This document shows positions 61,015-64,000 of a stretch of DNA of 64,000 nt, piece by piece. This stretch comes from Clostridia bacterium. Lineage in GTDB: Bacteria; Bacillota; Clostridia; Oscillospirales; CAG-272. A program made the position numbers and the translations under genes. The notes under the pieces were generated by a model. That model was not told the origin of the DNA, made no database searches, and saw only the letters and a program-made list of their open reading frames with translations. Within the stretch, counting starts at the first letter, position 1. Every line of letters begins with the position of its first letter. The stretch is from positions 62,001-126,000 of the forward strand of contig JAFVXI010000035.1 in NCBI GenBank assembly GCA_017501245.1. Direction: 5' to 3'.

Positions 61015-61091
61015 GATGGATTTTTTTGTCCTATTCGGTTAGTGTGATTTCTTCGTTAAAGACATCACGCTTTTGCATAGGGATGTTTTTT
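61015..61091 (-). repeat. Inverted repeat copy B flanking the esterase gene
   Basis: Reverse complement of copy A, about four of five bases the same over some 75 bases, including CATCCCTATGC, GAAGAAATCAC, CTAACCGA, TAGGAC and ATCCATC. Similarity continues weakly past ATCCATC (GA-AACGA-AGT). It touches the stop codon of the PdaA-like gene. Confidence 0.75.
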
Positions 61092-61870
61092 TACTTATTT
61101 CTTGAGATCAGATCCCGAAGCGAGCCGAATTCGTAGCCCGCATTGCGGCAGTAATAGATGAAGTCCTTCATTATTTTTGCGTTTGTTTGCGAGGTCGGAT
61201 GCATGAGTATGATCGCTCCCGGGTGCAGCTGGCGGGAGAGCGACTTCAGCGCCGCCTCCGGTTCGGGCTGCTTGTTGTTATCCCAATCCGCATAGGCTAT
61301 GCTCCAGAAGAAGCTTTTATAGCCGAGCTTCTCGATTATATCAACGGTATGCTCGTTGTAGACGCCTTCGGGATAGCGGAAGAATTTTTCGGGTGTTTTT
61401 CCCGTTTTCTCAAAGCATTGCTCCTCAAGCCTTGTTAGCTCGCCTTCGATCTCGCTATCGCAAAGGGTCGTCAGATCCCTGTGCTTTGACGTGTGATTGC
61501 AGACGGTGTGCCCCTCGCAAAACATACGTTCTACCAGCTGGGTGTTCTTTAATAGCAGGTTAGAAAGGATAAAGAATGCTGCCGAAACTCCCTCTTCTTT
61601 AAGAGTGTCTAATATACTTTCGATATTTCCGTTTTCATAGCCAGCATCAAAGGTCAGATATAATATTTTCTCCCGCTCGTCACTAGCTTTTTGATCGATA
61701 TAGTAACAGGAGTGTGAGGAGAGAGTCTTAGCGTTATAGGGGAAATCCGGTGTGGAATTTTCATGCTTGATAATATACCAGCCCTCGCGAGATGCCGCCG
61801 TGCAGGATATTGACGTTATGGACAGGGCTAAAGCAACTAAAAGAAATACCGATATGATCCTTGCTTTCAT
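61091..61870 (-). CDS. PdaA-like polysaccharide deacetylase (spore cortex)
   Basis: A 259-residue secreted protein. A signal peptide (about 1-27) precedes a NodB domain. Motif 1 reads LTFDAGYENGN, motif 2 HTSKHRD and motif 3 RYPEGVYN; motif 4/5 includes SIAYADWD and LMHPTS. The WYIIKHENSTPDFP start is that of PdaA, which deacetylates N-acetylmuramic acid for cortex delta-lactam, with CwlD as partner (gene at 42096). Motif 1 has Ala where standard deacetylases have the metal-binding second Asp; PdaA of Bacillus also deviates at this site. The ribosome binding site GAGGTG is 13 bases from the ATG. Confidence 0.82.
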   Translation of the reverse strand: MKARIISVFLLVALALSITSISCTAASREGWYIIKHENSTPDFPYNAKTLSSHSCYYIDQKASDEREKILYLTFDAGYENGNIESILDTLKEEGVSAAFFILSNLLLKNTQLVERMFCEGHTVCNHTSKHRDLTTLCDSEIEGELTRLEEQCFEKTGKTPEKFFRYPEGVYNEHTVDIIEKLGYKSFFWSIAYADWDNNKQPEPEAALKSLSRQLHPGAIILMHPTSQTNAKIMKDFIYYCRNAGYEFGSLRDLISRNK

Positions 61871-61950
61871 AATATTAATATCACCTCGGTATTAGTTTTT
61901 CACTTTCACGACCCTTTTATCGCTGTATAAATATATCATAATAGGAAAAG

Positions 61951-61982
61951 AAAAAAAGGATGCCTGATCGCATCCTTTTTTA
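61951..61982. terminator. Terminator of rpsU
   Basis: AAAAAAAGGATGC (61951-61963) pairs with GCATCCTTTTTT (61970-61981). A- and T-runs on both sides permit use in both directions. Confidence 0.85.
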
Positions 61983-61988
61983 TGAAAA

Positions 61989-62165
61989 TTACTTATACTT
62001 GCGCTTTCTAGCAGCCTCAGACTTCTTCTTTCTCTTAACGCTGGGCTTCTCATAGTGCTCTCTCTTACGGAGCTCGGTAAGAACACCGGACTTCTGGCAC
62101 TGTCTCTTAAAACGACGAAGTGCGCTGTCGAGAGTTTCATTCTCTTTTACTCTAATCTCTGCCAT
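61989..62165 (-). CDS. rpsU: 30S ribosomal protein S21
   Basis: A 58-residue basic protein, short enough to be missed by length cut-offs. It reads [20 protein letters not shown] at the start, then [17 protein letters not shown] and a Lys/Arg-rich end, the standard Firmicutes S21. AAGGGAGG precedes the ATG at 62165. It is a single gene with a terminator, not joined to yqeY or primase genes as elsewhere. Confidence 0.97.
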   Translation of the reverse strand: MAEIRVKENETLDSALRRFKRQCQKSGVLTELRKREHYEKPSVKRKKKSEAARKRKYK

Positions 62166-62280
62166 TTCTATTTATCCCTCCCTTCGCTTTGCAAAGAGAC
62201 TTATTTGCATAAGTACTTATCTATTATACACTGATTGACATCTTTTGTCAATAGCTTTTACGCCGAATTTTCAGAAAAAA

Positions 62281-63138
62281 TTAAGCCTTGTTTAAGGATG
62301 TCTTTGCCGACATCAGAGTATTCCTGAGCAGGGTCGTGATAGTCATAGGACCTACGCCTCCGGGAACGGGGGTTATCAAGGACACCTTATCCTTCACCGA
62401 CTCGAAATCAACGTCACCGACGAGCCTTCCGTCGCTCTTCCTGTTGATGCCGACGTCGATGACAACTGCACCTTCCTTTACGTACTCGGAGTTGATTAGC
62501 TCGGGCTTTCCTATTGCTACTACGAGGATATCCGCTTGTGATGCGGTTGCCTTGAGATCCTTGGTTCTGGAGTGCGCTACGGTAACCGTACCGTTTCTCT
62601 CAAGCAAGAGATGCGCCATAGGCTTTCCAACGATATTGCTCCTGCCGATGATTACGCAGCTTTTGCCCTCGATCTCAACCTTGTAATAGTCGAGCAAGGA
62701 TATGATGCCTGCGGGTGTGCAGGGGAGAAATTTATAGTCGCCTGTCATGATCCTGCCGACGTTCTCGGGGTGGAAGGCGTCAACGTCCTTGGCGGGAGAG
62801 ATGGCGTTGATGACCTTTTTCTCATCAATGTGCTTAGGCAGTGGCAGCTGAACGAGAATGCCGTGGATAGTGTCGTCACGGTTAAGCTCGTCAATTTTCA
62901 ATAAAACCTCATCCTCGCTTACCGTGGCGGGAAGCTCGATGCTGACGGATCTGATGCCCGTCGCCTCACACGCCTTATGCTTGTTTCTTACGTATACCGT
63001 GGATGCGGGATCAGTGCCAACGAGGATAACCGCAAGCCCGGGCTGAACGTTATGGTCCAAGATAAGCTTTTCGACCTCGTTTTTTATTTCTTGGCGAAGG
63101 TAAGCCGAAACCGCCTTACCGTCAATTATTTTAGACAT
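62281..63138 (-). CDS. folD: Bifunctional methylenetetrahydrofolate dehydrogenase/cyclohydrolase
   Basis: A 285-residue enzyme that makes 10-formyl-THF from methylene-THF using NADP+. YVRNKHKACEATGI contains the catalytic Lys, VQLPLPKHIDE and the Rossmann GRSNIVGKPMAHLL segment bind folate and NADP, and PVPGGVGPMTITTLL ends the family signature. Length is normal. GAGGT precedes the ATG. It follows lgt by about 20 bases on the same strand. Confidence 0.97.
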   Translation of the reverse strand: MSKIIDGKAVSAYLRQEIKNEVEKLILDHNVQPGLAVILVGTDPASTVYVRNKHKACEATGIRSVSIELPATVSEDEVLLKIDELNRDDTIHGILVQLPLPKHIDEKKVINAISPAKDVDAFHPENVGRIMTGDYKFLPCTPAGIISLLDYYKVEIEGKSCVIIGRSNIVGKPMAHLLLERNGTVTVAHSRTKDLKATASQADILVVAIGKPELINSEYVKEGAVVIDVGINRKSDGRLVGDVDFESVKDKVSLITPVPGGVGPMTITTLLRNTLMSAKTSLNKA

Positions 63139-63158
63139 AAATATAACCTCGATTGGCG

Positions 63159-64000
63159 TTAGTCGCCATTGTCGTCCTTATTATCGGCGGAAGCCTGCTC
63201 GTTATTATTAGTAGACTTTTCGGGTGCATCTTGGAGAGCCTCTGCCTTTTCTTTAGCGGCTTCACCCTCTGCGGGAACGGGCTCCTTGAAGAACAATTCT
63301 CTCTTCGGAGGCTTGATCGCAAAATAAATAAGCGCAGCAAGACAGCCAATGAAAATGAGAATAGCGAGAAGCTGAGAGGTCCTGATAGCTGTGCCGGGGA
63401 TGAAGAGTGAGTCGGTTCTTAGCCCCTCGATCCATGCTCTGCCAAGGCCGTACCAACCAAAAACGAGAAGAATGATCTGTCCGTCGTACTTCTTATGCTT
63501 GTAGAAGAAATTAATTGCGATAAATCCGATGATATTCCAAAGCGATTCATAGAAGAACGTGGGATGTGCACCAAGCGATCCGTTAAGGATTGCCTGATAC
63601 TGCTCGCTTGAGATCTGGCTGGATAGATAGTTTGCTATGCTGGGGCTGCACATACGCCAAGGAAGGTCGGTAACAGAGCCGAATGCCTCAACGTTAACGA
63701 AATTGCCCCATCTGCCGATCGCCTGCGCAAGGATAACGCCGGGAACGATGCAGTCGCCTAGTGCGGGGAAATAAATCTTCTTTACCTTTGAAACGATGAG
63801 AACCGTCAATGCGCCGGCAATAATTCCGCCGTAGATCGCAAGACCGCCGCTTCTGATGTCAAAGACGTCCCAGAAGCTCTTAAACCTGTCGAGCTCGCAA
63901 AGGACGTAATAAAGGCGTGCGCCAATAATGCCAAAGGGCACGACGAAAAGCGCAAAGTCAATGATCTCGTCGTAGTTTACGCCGATTTGCTTTGCTCTGT
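63159..64000 (-). CDS. lgt: Prolipoprotein diacylglyceryl transferase (N terminus outside the window)
   Basis: The frame is open to the right edge, so the first residues are missing; at least 280 residues are visible. The enzyme adds diacylglycerol to the lipobox Cys of prelipoproteins. GRWGNFVNVEAFG, HPTFFYESLWN and GLGRAWIEGLRTDSL are the Lgt signatures. The C terminus has an unusual soluble tail of about 45 charged residues, rich in Ala, Glu and Lys, ending in DNKDDNGD. The lipoprotein gene at 129 shows the pathway has substrates. Confidence 0.94.
   Translation of the reverse strand, partial: RAKQIGVNYDEIIDFALFVVPFGIIGARLYYVLCELDRFKSFWDVFDIRSGGLAIYGGIIAGALTVLIVSKVKKIYFPALGDCIVPGVILAQAIGRWGNFVNVEAFGSVTDLPWRMCSPSIANYLSSQISSEQYQAILNGSLGAHPTFFYESLWNIIGFIAINFFYKHKKYDGQIILLVFGWYGLGRAWIEGLRTDSLFIPGTAIRTSQLLAILIFIGCLAALIYFAIKPPKRELFFKEPVPAEGEAAKEKAEALQDAPEKSTNNNEQASADNKDDNGD

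Overview
The window looks like a chromosome segment of an anaerobic, endospore-forming Clostridia bacterium, most likely an uncultured gut or rumen member of the Oscillospirales/Christensenellales type. The grounds are low-GC Gram-positive style promoters and ribosome binding sites, several sporulation genes (spoVT, spoIIID, cwlD, a pdaA-like deacetylase, a dacF/dacB-like carboxypeptidase), a biotin-dependent sodium-pump decarboxylase cluster, acetate kinase, and the Firmicutes order DUF2232-gdpP-rplI-dnaB. I see no phage, IS, CRISPR array or rRNA. The taxonomic placement is inference.

Layout. 1-3 kb: a lipoprotein resembling a solute-binding protein, then a Wzz-like/CpsD-like exopolysaccharide regulatory pair. 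3-9 kb: a small esterase, SpoVT, a DUF3048 protein, TmcAL divergent from acetate kinase, and a P-loop ATPase. 9.8-16.3 kb: coaE, an M18 aminopeptidase, prfA, tsaC and a parC-like topoisomerase subunit. 16.4-25.2 kb: an orphan response regulator, ychF meeting comEC tail to tail, a lipid kinase, rarA and recG. 25.3-33.9 kb: one long operon DUF2232-gdpP-rplI-dnaB-tilS-ftsH. 34-39.2 kb: a leftward operon of carboxyltransferase, OadG-like, biotin carrier, OadB and OadA proteins, preceded by an HTH/TPR-like regulator and a tyrosine recombinase. 41.4-52 kb: a membrane protein, cwlD, radA, an EF-G paralogue, a HAD phosphatase, tandem alpha/beta hydrolases (the second apparently catalytically dead), tRNA-Ser, a 51-residue protein and aspartate kinase. 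52.1-53.0 kb: about 1 kb without a convincing gene, the left half of which can form many helices. 53-64 kb: spoIIID, an rRNA/tRNA methyltransferase, tRNA-Val with a palindrome cluster, a Cys-rich protein, pgi, dacF, a YesL-like protein, a second esterase between two inverted repeats, a pdaA-like gene, rpsU, folD and the partial lgt.

How the genes fit. The decarboxylase cluster has two carboxyltransferases (one for oxaloacetate, one for an acyl-CoA), a shared biotin carrier and the membrane sodium pump, but no biotin carboxylase. This fits decarboxylation or transcarboxylation coupled to Na+ export in fermentation, alongside acetate kinase. The sporulation genes are scattered, not clustered.

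Points most worth following up: the structured noncoding region at 52.15-52.67 kb, the inverted mobile-like repeats around the 60.2 kb esterase, the tandem hydrolase pseudoenzyme, the ComEC protein that has lost its metallo-beta-lactamase ligands, the atypical carboxyltransferase, and the hairpin over the prfA ribosome binding site. All function calls come from reading motifs and remembered family features; no database search was run.
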